Positions 1 through 12,260 of a DNA stretch of 64,000 nt are shown here, piece by piece (position 1 is the first letter of the stretch; each line of letters begins with the position of its first letter). The DNA lies in the NCBI RefSeq assembly GCF_030936135.1, contig NC_082611.1, positions 620,001-684,000 on the forward strand, read 5' to 3'. The notes under the pieces are model-generated. The model saw only the letters and a program-made list of their open reading frames with translations, ran no database searches and was not told where the DNA came from. A program made the position numbers and the translations under genes. This DNA is from Gavia stellata. Its lineage: Eukaryota; Chordata; Aves; Gaviiformes; Gaviidae.

Positions 1-2509
1 AACTGTGTTCTGTGGCTCTTGTTCCCTCTCCACAACTTTCATACCTCATCATAGCATGGGAGGGGAACAGATGTGATATTCCTGCTGTGTCTCCCCAAAG
101 CTTCATGAAGAAGTCCTCTTCCCTGCTCCTAACTGGCACCTCTGTTTGCACATCAGCCCACTTGGCCACCACTGCATGCTGGGCCCTTACGCTGTATTGC
201 TCGTCAGCACATCCTGAGTCCTTAGCAAGGTCAGTGCTGTACAGGAGGCAGCTCCTCCGGCTGTCCCCAGCTCCCAGTGCCCAGGTCCCATGCGGCAGGG
301 CTGCCCAGTGTGTCCATGTCGGTGACATGGCTGAGCAGTGTCCGACCCGCGCTCATCCCCAAGAGGCAACTCCTTGATGGGGATTCCTCATTGACAGACG
401 CTTCAGTTGCTGCTTAATCCGTTTAGCACAGGCTCTGTTGTGGAGCGTGGTATTTCCCTCAGAATGGCATGTGATATGGTGCCAAACACCTCACAGAAAC
501 CTGTTACATCAGTGTAATTGCCTTAATCAGCCCAACTTGTAATCTCATCAAAGGAGGAGGTGGGGATTGTTTGACAAGGCCTATTTCCCATTGCTCCATG
601 CCAGCTGCACTTTTCCCTACCTGTAAAATCTTTATGGGTCCCTCCATGAGCGGTCCTGTTGTTTTTTCCTTGAGGCTGCAGTCACTCCCCAGCGGAGTCT
701 CTGCAGTTCCCCTGTGGGTAGCTCTTCTCTTCAGCCTTTCTAAATATCAAGCTCCTCATTTGTTCCCTATAGTTTTCCAGAGCACTGCAATTCCCCCAGG
801 TCTAAGCCTGAATAGGAACGAACAATGGGCTGGATGCTTTTTCCTTCTACCCCTTCCCAGGTTTTATGAATGTGAATTTTTCAGGCATGGGACACAGAAT
901 TGTTACAGTCACTGTTGTTGTGATGTCCTCAGCTAGTCACTGATTGAGAGCACTTACCTGTGTGTGACAAATGGGCACAAGGGTTCTGAGTGCAGAACAA
1001 AAGTACCTGCTGAGTATGTGTGGAAAAGGTACATACAAATTGGCATCTCTGCTATCCCCCTAGAAATAGGATCTGCTGTTGCTGGGATTGATTTTGTCAC
1101 CAAAAGTCTGTAACCTCCTTTCTTAACCGTGTCAGAGTATGCTCTGCTGTCCTGTAACTTTTGTCTGCTTCCGAGAGCTCCTGACTGTGCCTAGACAGCT
1201 ACTGCCTTCCTCCCATCTGTGCAGGCACCTGTATTTCCAGTTTTTTCCTCTGCTTCTCTGGGAGACAGCAGAAGCGTTTTAACCAAAGTTGTTGTTTTCT
1301 GCCTCTCCAGTCACACACCAGCTGCTTGAGCGCAGCCGGATCAGGGCTGCGGAGGGTGAAGGGATGCATGTGGGGCATTGGGACCAGATGTCTTCACCGC
1401 ACTGGCTGTGGTGGCAGCAGCACATCGCTTGCGTACTTCAGCTATTTACATAACGTGCTTGCAGAACGTGATGGATAAGCCTGTAATGGATGTGGGGCAT
1501 GCCCGGTGTGTGGTCACAGCACAAGTCTTTAGTGACAAGTGTTCAGGCACATTCTTGTACTGTACAAATTGTCTAATGCTTGAAGCTGTCAGACACAAAT
1601 TCATTAGCCAGGTATATCTTGAAGATATAATCTCCAGGACCCAGCAGTGCTGCCTGCAGTCCCTCTGACAGCGGTGACACTGGCTCCTTGGGACTCTGCT
1701 GCCTGCCGTGCCATCGCTCTGTACCCGCTCGCCCGCCTCAGGGCTCCTGTGCAGCAGCAGCCTCCCCAGGCTGGTGCTGTTGCCTCGTGATAGGGTTTTA
1801 TTTCTCTACTTTCTCCTCCAGCCCAGCGAAATTTGATTTGCTCTGCCGCATCTCTCAGCAGTGTTAATCTGCATTATTAAAACTGAGATTTACCACTACT
1901 TAAAGTTTTAATTCAGAAGCTTTTTCTAGGGCTATAGATCCGTTTCCTTGCTATGTTTCAGCACTTCAATCCTACAGCACAGTGTGCCTGGCTTAGGGCT
2001 GTTGTAGGAAGACTTTGCAGTGCTGTGCACCCGCTCCTGGGCCGTGGGGCAGGTTTGGTCCTAATCAGACTCTCCTTGCCTGGCATCTTGTTCCTCAAAG
2101 AGCAGCTTTGTGTGCACTGCACAGGCTGGCTTGGCTTCACGTCAGGAAGGGTCTGCTGGCCAGGCAGCATGCAGGTGCTGGGTGTTTCTAATGTGGCTCG
2201 GGAGGCACCTTTGCAGCACCTCTGCAGCCATTTGACAAGTGCCCCCAAGGAGAGCTCAGGAAAATGGACCTGGGTCTGCAGCATGTGTTGCTGTAGGCTT
2301 TGGGTGAGATGCACAGGCAGTGCAGGGTTAGTGCTGAAAGCAGCAGAGAAAAAGACTGCTATTTATGAGCATCTGCTGTCTCTGGTCTGGGCAATGTAAA
2401 GCAGCTCTGACAGCACGTGGCTGACTTGACAACCATTGAGGTATTCGCCTAATGCAGCAATTCCACAGCTTCAGTGGAACTGATAAAATGTGCCTCAACA
2501 GATGCCCTG
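1..2509. other. Non-coding flank, nothing recognised
   Basis: Unique mixed-composition sequence. Frames of 94-148 codons on both strands show no family resemblance and no convincing splice context. No repeats of note. Confidence 0.6.
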
Positions 2510-2770
2510 AATCATCGCAGCATGATGCCTAACTCCCGTGGAGACCGGGAGCGTGGGTGCACCCCTTACAATAATTGTATTTCTGAAGCGTGTCCCTCCT
2601 GCCATGCTGCATGGGGCATAGCGGAGACCGTTTCGAAAGTAAAATCCGTCGAGGAGCGTGCTGCACGCACCGCACTCAGCCAAACCCCGGGGGAGTGGGG
2701 CACAGGGGGACCGGGGCCGCCCGTGTTCCTGGAGCAGGACTGTGTGGCGGCAGGGTGACGGGAGGAGGGC
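2510..2770. promoter_or_regulatory. Small CpG-rich patch
   Basis: About 19 CpG in 260 bases, against CpG-poor flanks. It includes TTTCGAAAG and AATCCGTCGAGG in a locally AT/GC-mixed context. No exon or promoter motif was recognised. Confidence 0.35.
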
Positions 2771-3916
2771 AGGAGCCAAGGGGAGCATGGCTCCTGTGTG
2801 CAGGGGGGTCCCTGCCCGGCACCCCTTCCTCAGACCACCTGCCGGAGCTGAATGGGTCGGTGCTCCCAGGGAGCAAACGGGCGCTGTGGTGGCATGGGGG
2901 AGGACAACGCCCCTGCAACAGGATCTCCTGTGTTGGCTGCTGCGTCCCATCAAGCAGAGAAAAGCCCTGTTAACCGTTTCTCCTGGACGAGAAATAAGCC
3001 TTTTTAGAGATCTAGAAAATGCTGTCATTTTGTAAAGAGTGGATGGTGAAGCTGCTGTGTACTGTCTCTCCCTATGCTGGTACCAATGCCCTGGAAGCAG
3101 CAAGTCATGGCATGAAAGGGCTTTTTTGCTGGAGGTCAGCACATGAGTTGGGAGATGAATGGACTGTGTTCCTTTCCTGGGGATACGTGAGATCTGCTGC
3201 TGATGGTTCTCCTGTCACTGCTGAAGGTTAATCATTCAGCAGAAGCACCTTGCTGCTCTGAGACAAAGATTTGACTTGCGCTGAAAAACAATAAAAGACC
3301 AACGGAGGCAAAGAAAAAATGCTAGCAATTTTGCATTTAAATAAAAAAAATAAATCAGTTTTTAACTGAGTTCTGATACCTGTCTGTGGAAAATGGTTGT
3401 GGAAGCTGTGTTTCCTTGTTCTGAATTTTGCCTTGAATAAAATCAGGCAAATATTGCAGGAAGTTTAAAAACAACCAACCTTTTCTAAAAAGCAGAGTAT
3501 CTTTAAACCACACTGTCCCCTCCAGTGCTGCTGCCTATGCAGGGGTGGCTGGGACACGTGGCTACTGTGGCCGGCGGGAGCTCTGCTCCCCGTGCAGGGA
3601 GCCGACGGCTGGATGGGAGTCCTGGTCCCTCTGCTACCACACATCTGCACCCGGGGAGACTGGCTGTGTCTCGAGCTCTGTGTCCAGATGAGCGCCGTGG
3701 GGCTGGCTTCTCTGCGGGGCTGAGCACCCCCAGGGGTTTCCCTGAGCCGTGGGGGGAGCGGGTGCTCCCCTCGCTGTGACGTGGTCTGCAGGCTCTCCAG
3801 CCCACCGGGCCTGGCCGTGAGCTGTTGCCTCCTAGACCTCCTCTGTGGCATTCCCCACCTCAGCATTACCTCCCGGGGGTTTCAAACTGCATTTGCATGT
3901 GTTAAAGAGGCTTCAG

Positions 3917-4055
3917 GTATGGTACAGCGATAGATATTTTGAAAAACAAGATGCCGATGCAAGTGTTGAGCTTTATTGGCTCGTTCACTTATTAGCAGAC
4001 GTGGCTCCCTTCCTGCTGTTTGCGCTCGGAATGGATTTTTATTGCTTAATTCTCT
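3917..4055 (+). other. Exon-like segment downstream of HS3ST4
   Basis: An open stretch between a CTTCAG acceptor and a perfect GTAAGT donor (4056-4061) reads VWYSDRYFEKQDADAS then a hydrophobic part. The pyrimidine tract before the acceptor is weak. The region 3930-4215 is AT-rich with scattered CpG, as in conserved non-coding elements. No family was recognised. Confidence 0.18.
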
Positions 4056-4215
4056 GTAAGTGAAGTGCTAGCAAATTGTAAAATCCTATTGCTTAACATG
4101 TAGCATTAAGTATTGAAGTAGCTAAAGAATCAATTACACGTTTGGTCACTGATTAGCTTGACTTTTTATGGAATTTAACGTCAAGTCTCATTATAATTCT
4201 GCTCTTTAATTCGGG

Positions 4216-6669
4216 AAATAAAGCACGTGTGGGGGGATAATGGCTGTGAGTGGCTCTGTTTCAGCTCTCCTGCTGGTGGGGTGCTCAGCACCGAGCTGCC
4301 GGCAGGACCTGCAGAGCCAGCGGCGGGGAGGTGACGGCCAAACGTCGCTGCCTCTGGAGCCTGCTCCCCACCTTCCCATCAGGACAGGGCCAGCCCGGGG
4401 GCTCTTTCGGGGTGCCCCAGTCCTGCAGGAGACATGCCTGAGCCTGAGAGTCTGGCTCTTGGTTTCTCTGCCCTCGTTTTCTTGCCTGTGAAGGGACCAG
4501 AGGCTGGCTGCACGGCAGGACAGGGGTTGCACAGTGAACCTGATGCACCTTCATGCGTGTCCTTCCTGCTCGCTCGCCTTGTGCTTGCCTGCAGGCTGGT
4601 GAGAGGCAGAGCTGCCAGGTTGGCACCTTCCTCGGTGAGGGACCTTGTGACCTGCTCCCCAAGCACAGGGTGCATCCCATCTTGCAACCCGGGGAACACC
4701 CCACGTTGGGGGCTTTGCAATCAGACTTTGATTATTCCATTACTACCAAAGCCTGGGTGCAAAGTAACTTACATTTGGCATCTGAAATACTGATGAACCC
4801 TCTAAGCCTCCTGCCTTGGAGGAAATGGGGTAGGAAACGGCTGCAAGTGGTTTGCAGGAGCCTTTCAGCAAAGGGCTGAGCCGGAGCTGTGCGGCAGAAG
4901 GCTCGAGCTTCAGTCGGATCACTGGAGTCCATCAAGGACCTGAAAAACCTCTGTCTGGCTTCTGGTAAAATATCAATGTAATGACTCTGGGCAAGTGAAA
5001 TATGAGGAGGTACCTGAGCCCAAGTTAAAAATCCTAGCAGAAACATTTAAATCAATTGTAATCAGTCTGGTCTCTCCTGGAAAACCTCCAAGGAAGGAGG
5101 TGTGGGGAAAGCTGTGCTTTTCTCTGGGGGACGGGGTATCGGTGCAGTGCCCCAGCAGACCTGACAGGGATGAGCCGCGCAGGGGTGCGGGGGCAGCCTG
5201 CATTTCCCTCCCTGCATCTCCGGGTGCTGCCTGCGAAGGTGAGGAGGGAGGGCTTGAGCTGAGCTGCTTCCCCTCTCCTGCTCCTGCTTCTCCTCTCCAA
5301 CTCGTGGCAGTGCTTGTCCTGCACATGGCTCCCGTGTCAGTGCCAGTCTGTGTAAAACCCCTCTGGGAAAAGGGCTGTGGACTGTAGCAGGGCAAAGAGG
5401 CTCAGCACCATCCTGGGGCTCCTCCTGCCCCGTGCGGGCTGGGGTCCATGGGGCTGCGCCCCCTCCCTCCCCTGCCCCGGTGCTGTGGGCTCAGATCGCC
5501 CGCAGCCTCCTGGCTCCCCTTGCCAGTTGCTGCCTTTGCTGATGGACAAGTGCAATTGGATTTCCAAATTACACCAGCTCGGATTAGATTCAATATCCCT
5601 TTTCTCGAGCCAGACAACCCTTTAATTCTTTTTCTTTCGATTGCATGGGGACCCTTCCGTGCATCTCAGACCCTTCGGCAGGAAATCTTTGCTGCGCGGA
5701 GGCTGCCACGTGCTGCCACTGCAATAAACTGGAGACACAGAGCTCCAGCACAAATAGCAGGAGACCAGCAAGTTTTCCCTTCCAGCACTGAGATTTCTGG
5801 AGGCTCCTTCTTGTCTGGCTGAGCTTATCCCCCTTCCAGGAGAAGCTCTGCTAGCATACTAATTTATAGCATACTTGAGCAGTCCCCCTACATCCTGAGC
5901 GAGGATGCTTTGGGAAATTAAAGTTTGTAGGAAATGCATCAAAAATCTGATGTCCTCGAGCAAGACATCTGTTTTTCCAGCCACCAAAAGGGAGGCTATA
6001 ACTAACCGCAGCTACCTGGGGGTCAGCAGAGAGAGGAGGGAGGGACAAGTGCACTGCCTGGGCTGGGGGTGAAGGGGGACACGGTGCTTGCATCTCTGTG
6101 AGGGGGAGGTTTGGTCAGTGCCCGTGGTCTGTTGGCACTGGGAGCTCGGTGCCTGCCCAGGAGCCATGTTACACTGTGCCTGTGCTGGGCTGGGCACGTT
6201 CCTGGTGCTGGTAAATAATAAATAACGATAATGATTATGAAAGCACTGTGCATGTGCCCCTCGGGCTCTGCAAAAAAACTTTTACATCAAAATCCAACTG
6301 GAACATTTTCCCCCTTGTCTAATTCACAAAATATGCCCATAAAAACAATAATTTATCTGTACAAGGGCAATTCCCTAGGTATTTAAACAAAGATTGATAG
6401 CTGCTGATTGTATCCCATCCTAGCAGAGAGTGAGACCCAGTGGAATTCTTTGGGACTTTGTGCAAATGCAGAAGCGTTTGGGGGTCGCATATACAAAAAT
6501 CATTAAATGACATGACAGTTGCTACTTGGGATTAAACCCTGGGGTAGGTCTGGTCCCACCCCCAGCCGTATCTCCTAACTTGCTCATGACATGCCCAGGC
6601 TCTGGGCCTGGCTCAGCTCCTGATTTTCAGGAAAGGAGCTGAGAGCAAATGCTTCTCCCTGTCTCCAGG
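4216..6669. other. Non-coding flank, GC-rich, nothing recognised
   Basis: Several overlapping frames on both strands (up to 140 codons) reflect GC-rich DNA. Toward 6200-6520 the sequence becomes AT-richer with no distinct element. Confidence 0.55.
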
Positions 6670-7030
6670 GCTGACTTTCATATCATGGCTTTTCAATGTA
6701 CTTAAATCTGCGCGGTGTTTAAAATTCAGCTATGTTTGTCAGAATTCAATTACCCCTGAAGATTACACAAAGATTATCAAAGTTGTAAACAGCCGAATAT
6801 GCTCAGAGATCAATGAAGCGCAACAAAGACCATATTTAACAGGAGAAATAAAAGTAAGAGCACGCTAGCGAACTCTGACAGTGGAGCGTAATGTCGCATC
6901 ATCGCGCTGAAGGTTGGAAAGTAATTGAAATCTATGTTATAGCACAATGTATCCCTGCACAGATTTGCAGTCATGGAACACAATTTCAGCTCTAATACCT
7001 GAGCAATTCATTTGGTTTAAGCAGACCCAG
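6670..7030. promoter_or_regulatory. AT-rich island, candidate conserved non-coding element
   Basis: AT-rich sequence between GC-rich flanks that still keeps CpG in unusual words (GCGCAACAAAG, CACGCTAGCGAAC, GTCGCATCATCGCGCTG at about 6816-6908) and TAAT/ATTGAA motifs. Retained CpG in AT-rich DNA hints at constraint. No coding frame. Confidence 0.35.
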
Positions 7031-8138
7031 GCTCTGAGGTGTTCTTATTGAGCATCGGTGCAGAGCACCCACAGAGGTGGCACGGCGGCAGCGATGCTGT
7101 TGCCCACGCGCGTCCCCTCTGCTGTGCACCCTCTCCTGGCAGCCTGCCAGCAGCAGAAACCCTTCACCAGAGGAAATTCAGGGTTTTGGGGGACATGATG
7201 GTTATCCTTAATACAAGAGAAGCATCTTGCCATGTTTATGTGGGTTTTTTTGGTAGGAGGGTATTTTCAGCTCTGCAGCCATGCCCGCGGGGCATTGCTG
7301 GGGCAGGTGGTGGGGACAGAGGCATGCCGGCTGCCTTCGCAGTGTGCGGGCACGGCTGATCCCTGTGCCAACAGAGCTGTCCTGCTCCGGGGCAGTGCCC
7401 TGTCCTAGGACGGTGCCCTGTCCTGGCAGAGGAGCTGCTGCCTGAAGAGCTTGAGGTGGCTGAGGAGCAGCAGGAGGGACTAAGGATGCCGGGTCCCAAC
7501 GCCCAGCGCACTGTCCCAGTGCACGACTGTCCTCCCCGCACAGAAGGCCTCCGTTTGCGGCGGGGCAGTGGGCTGTGCCCGGTGGGACATCACGCCCCCT
7601 GGGACTCCTTCCCTGCGAGCACCCTTCCCGGCCATCCCGGCTGCCTCCAGTGCCCTGGCAGAGATCTCTGGCCAGCCGCACCTCCATCATGTTTTGTGGC
7701 TTGCCATTGTCATTCTGGAGGCAACGCAGTCAGCTGGTTTTTCTTCTCTGTAATATATTGCCACTATAATACCAAGTCTAGCAGAACAATGAACTCTGGA
7801 GGGTGGAGATACCTTCCTCCTGTTTTGCAAACTAAACATAATTTTTCTTTCTGCTCAGATTTGTGGCTGATGCAGGGGGAAGCGTGGGGCGGGGAGGGGG
7901 AATGACGCTGGGCAGGGGCCGGTGCTCCATCCCTGCGTCCTGCCCTGGGGACTGAGCACTCCTGCTCTTTGTCCCTGCGGGTCCCCAGCAGCATTGAGAT
8001 TCAGAGGGGGATGCCTCCTTTTGTCAAACACCGCGGGGTTTCAGAAGAAACCCTTCAACCCAGATTAATTACTGTTATCTGTACCCACTGGGGCCCAGTC
8101 CACCTGCCTGTCTGCTGCAGCCAGAATACGCTGAAATT

Positions 8139-8188
8139 CTCATTCCCTTTCTGCTTTTCTTTCTCTCTTTTTTTTTCTTTTCCTATTT
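8139..8188. repeat. Polypyrimidine tract
   Basis: About 50 bases that are almost entirely C/T on the plus strand, including a run of nine T. No splice site follows in a meaningful context. Simple low-complexity sequence. Confidence 0.75.
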
Positions 8189-8259
8189 ACTTCTGCTTTA
8201 ATCTGCATATTATCATCAGTGCAAAGACCTCTGAAATAACATCTGACAAATGATGCCTA

Positions 8260-8850
8260 TTAAAAAAAACCTCTGCACTGTCCTCTTTCACCGCCTTCCA
8301 ATTTGGACTAGCACTATAACTATGCATCAATAGACAAGCAATATTATGTTAAGAACATGATAAAATACCAGCAGCTTCATAATGGCAGCAGCCAAATGGT
8401 AATTTCTGCTTCAGAAATTGGTCATTTATTTTGCTGGTCTGTTCTTACGTTCAAATTAGATGAAGTTTAATATACTGTAAAATTGAATGTATTCTATCCT
8501 TTTCAACAAATATGGCATGTATGAAATGATTTATGGTTCTTACAAACCTTAAAATGTTAAATAATCTCCTTTTTCCTGTGCCTTAAGTCAGTGATGCCAA
8601 ATAGTTTAAGTACAGAGAAGCAAAACTTTATTAGCTCCCATCCTGATCATCACTTTATTTTGCTGCATTTACAGAGGCAGGAACAGTATTTAACATATTA
8701 GACTGAGTTCTAGAAGCAGCCATATTAATTGGTACATTAATTTTACCCTATTAACTGTAATTGGTAGGAAAGCGATTCTTCCCCGGTGAATGTTGTAATT
8801 TGTGTTTTAAATTTTTAATGAAGTCATGATGGCACTGCAGATGCCTAAAT
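8260..8850. promoter_or_regulatory. Long AT-rich island, candidate conserved non-coding element
   Basis: Nearly 600 bases of AT-rich unique sequence with many TAAT/ATTA cores (for example GTACATTAATTTTACCC and TTAACTGTAATTGG near 8732-8764). No repeat family or open frame was recognised. Confidence 0.33.
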
Positions 8851-11800
8851 GAGGGTGCTCCTCTCGGCTTGAACCTCTGGCCACCGCTGGGCTCCACTCG
8901 GCTGGTGCATCACAGGGCTGCCCCGTGGCATCTGGGAGCACCAGCCCGCGGCTTCATCTCTGCCCAGCCGCCTCCCCGGCCTCCAGCTCTGTCCCCTTGC
9001 CCACGGTACCCCTCGGCATAACCCTCGCAGGGATCTCGTACCAGCTCCGTCTTGTCTGAATCCAAATGTGCCTCCCTCTGTGCTTCCCCTATGAGGAGTC
9101 ATAGCGACGAGTGTGACGAGCTGGATGGGCATGAAGATGCTACAGGGCTGTGTCCCTTGACCTGCTGCTCGTGGGTCTTTCTGAGGTGTGCACCGGTGGG
9201 ATGTCGAGGCCGCTAAGGCTCCAGCCCTGACCGAAGGCAGGCACGCCAGCTGCTCCTTGCACATACGCAGCCTTTGCTCTGGCCCCTGTTGTCACCCTTG
9301 TGCAGGATCCATCCCAGCATCATAACTCTGCACGCTCTGGGTTGCTCCAAGGGCTGCCAGAGCTTCTTGCAATACCTTCCAGCTTTGCACACACAAGCGT
9401 GCCACGCAGCAGAGCAGGCAATGAGATCCTCCTGTAGTGATTTGGATGCAGCAGCCCTTGGAGAAATCCCTGCATTCCCCTGAGGTGGGAAGCTTGTCTG
9501 AGTCTGAGCTGAATCTGATCTACAAGTTGCTTCCAGTGCCAACAAGGATATCAGCTCCTTGATGGCATAAGGAGAAGGGAGACAACCGCACCCTGGCTGA
9601 CATCACCCTTCACAAGCGCTGTCCCTGGGCTCCCTGCTAGCCTGCAGGCAAAACTGGCTTGCACGGTCCGGTGTCTCTGATGCATCTTGGAGCCAGCAGC
9701 ACGAGGTCCCTCCTTCCCTGTGGAGCCCAAACAATCAGGGCTCTGACCCTCCCAGCTAGTGAGCGAGCTGCTCTGCTCGGGAGGTGCAGAGCAAGGATTA
9801 GCATTCTGGATGGGTTCGCTAAAAATTACTGACAATGTGCAAATCCCACCTTGATTTGAAAATAGGCATTTATACCTGTTAAAGTTCTTGAGTGTCTCAT
9901 GGCAGCCAAAGCTTGCAGCACTGGTTTGTGTATATTCAGCTTCCTACAAGGCTGGTGACAGCAGCTCCTTTAAAGCACAGGGAGGTTGGTTTGATGGAGG
10001 CTGCCCTCCCCTGCAGGGGATCTGCTTGGCTACGGGTCAGGAAACAATCCCCCTTCCCCAGCCTGATAGCGCATTAAACCCTCTCCTAAGGTCTGGCCCC
10101 AGATCCCAGGGAAATCGCCGGGGCGACTGCCCTGGCTGTGGGGTGGGGTGATGGATGATGCAGAATCAGGCAAGGAGCAGAATGAGGGTGACTCCCTCCT
10201 GGCTTGCAGTTATTTAAAAACAACTTGTCTCCTTGCCCTTAGCCCTTTCTCTGTTTCCTGATCAGCAGCTTGTCCCTGAGGATAAGCCTCAGAGCAGCAC
10301 AATCTCCTGCAGTCCCCTGGAGCTGCAGCCCTGTACACCAGGATAATAGAGAAGCCTTTTATTCTGTTTATTTGCTCTATATAATTTTTCCTGCTCTTGC
10401 TGACCCTTCTGGGAAGTGTTCCACCCTTCAATCTCTCTGCTGGGTGCCAGAATTGTTGAGCATAGGCTATATTTGCATTTCGTATCCTAGTTAAACCAAC
10501 ATCATCAAGGTCAGAACACACTGTTGAATTGGAATAGGCTACAAGACAGCATCCCCCTTCATGGCACAGGGGCAGCACAGAAACCAGACCTCCATGCCCG
10601 GGGAATGCCCGTCCTTGCCCCAGCCCACTCCCAGCACAGAGGCAGGGGGCTTCTGCCCCGGGCACTGCCCGCCCGGGCCCTGCAGCTAGAAGGGTCCAGG
10701 CAGGGGCTGCTTCGCTTTGCATCCTCAGGCTCCGCTCGCAGGCAGGCGCTTGGCAGGGGCAGGGGCTCGGCTCTGGGGTCTGCTGCCCTGGCTCAGGGGT
10801 CTAAGGGCAGAGCCCTTCGGTCAGCCCCTCCTCTGGACACGGTGCAGGGGGAATGTGGGGGTTTTAAGGAGGCACCGAGGGACAGACTGCCTGGCTCTCC
10901 CCTGTGCAAGGCTGGATGTTCCAGCACCGTTCCCTCTCTCCAGGGCACTCGGTGGCACGGTTGGACGTCACTCCCGGCCAGCTCCGAGCTCCGTTCGAGG
11001 CAGCACGCACACCTCACTCCCTCCTCTCCGTCCTGCTGCTGTGCCTCCCCTGTTCCCAGTTCCCATCAGCCGCTCCAGCCAGGGAGGTTTCTCCACTTGG
11101 GCTGCCCTCACTCGGACAAACCCATCCTGCAAACCCTCAGCACAGCACAGCCATGGCCACAGGTGACAGTCCCCACAGAGGAGGCACAGGGCCCACGTTT
11201 AAACAGTTCTGTAAAAGCGTATGAGGAGAAATAGGCAGAATGAGAGAGAAAATTCAAGAAACATAAGAAGTGACCCTCCTGTTCCCCAAAGGCAGCTGGA
11301 ATTTATGCCCCATTTCAGAGCATAACCTCAATGCAGAGATGCTAATGTGCATCTCCACGTGTGCATGTGTGTTCATACAAACAGGCTTTAAAAGACAGCA
11401 GCTGCCTAGAGCACAGAGCTACACTATAATGATTTTTACATCTGTGCATGCAGTCTGGCTTTCTTTTCATTAAGGAACATTTCTTACGGAAAAGTAGCTG
11501 GATTTCTGATGTGAAAGAACAATTCTGCTCAAGACTGAGAGCTGTTTAGAATAAACGCCAGACACTGTGTGATGGAGACATTGCATGGAGACTTAATGCT
11601 GGTCACATCTCTCTTCTCTGCCAGTAAGTCAAGGATGTGTCTTTGCTATTGTATTTGGTGACTCATCTTTCAAATAATCATCTCTGGAAGAATTTCATGC
11701 CAAGATGAAAAAAATGCCTGGATCCCAGAAGTGTGTGTGTGTCTTTACGTGAGCACAGCCTAGGAGGGAGCTGAGGGGCAGCTCTGCTCATCCTCCCCCA

Positions 11801-12119
11801 CGGGGCCGGGATGGAGGGGGCACAGGCTGGCATGGTCCGCTTGCCGGGGCAGCACCTGCTTTGGGCATGGGATGGGGAGGGAATGAATGCAAATTCTGCC
11901 AGGAGGTAGTGCTGCCTCATGCAGGTCCCACTTACTGAGAGTTGGCTGGAGAACAGGGTCAGGCAGGCACCCCCAGGCCACCAGCAAGCCCACGGCGTGG
12001 AGCACCAGTGACTTTCTACCACGCCAGCGCGTACACACCTGCCTTGGGGCTGGAGCCGCAACCGCACAAGCATCCTGCCAGCACCTGGAGGTTTCCTTCA
12101 TCCTCCAGCGAAATATGCA
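8851..12119. other. Non-coding flank, nothing recognised
   Basis: Mostly GC-rich. The longest frame (236 codons, plus strand, 10524-11234) is low-complexity Gly/Ala/Pro/Ser-rich with no known domain. A short (GT)6 run lies at 11731-11742. Confidence 0.55.
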
Positions 12120-12260
12120 GATTAGCTGAGTAAGTGAAGTGCTGTATGCTAATTAATTCAACAGACTCACTGTTCCATAACATCAAACCTACACAAGGAG
12201 GATGTGCTGGAATTAGCTTCCCCTGAAAAACATTTCCTCGACGCTTAACAAAAAGTTACA
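12120..12260. promoter_or_regulatory. Short AT-rich island with TAATTAATT
   Basis: GCTAATTAATTCAAC near 12149-12163 is a double homeodomain-type core, and a second GGAATTAGC lies near 12210. No coding content. Weak call. Confidence 0.25.

Noticed and set aside
10524..11234. 236-codon open frame, plus strand
   Set aside because: GC-driven, with no domain and overlapping equally open frames on other phases.
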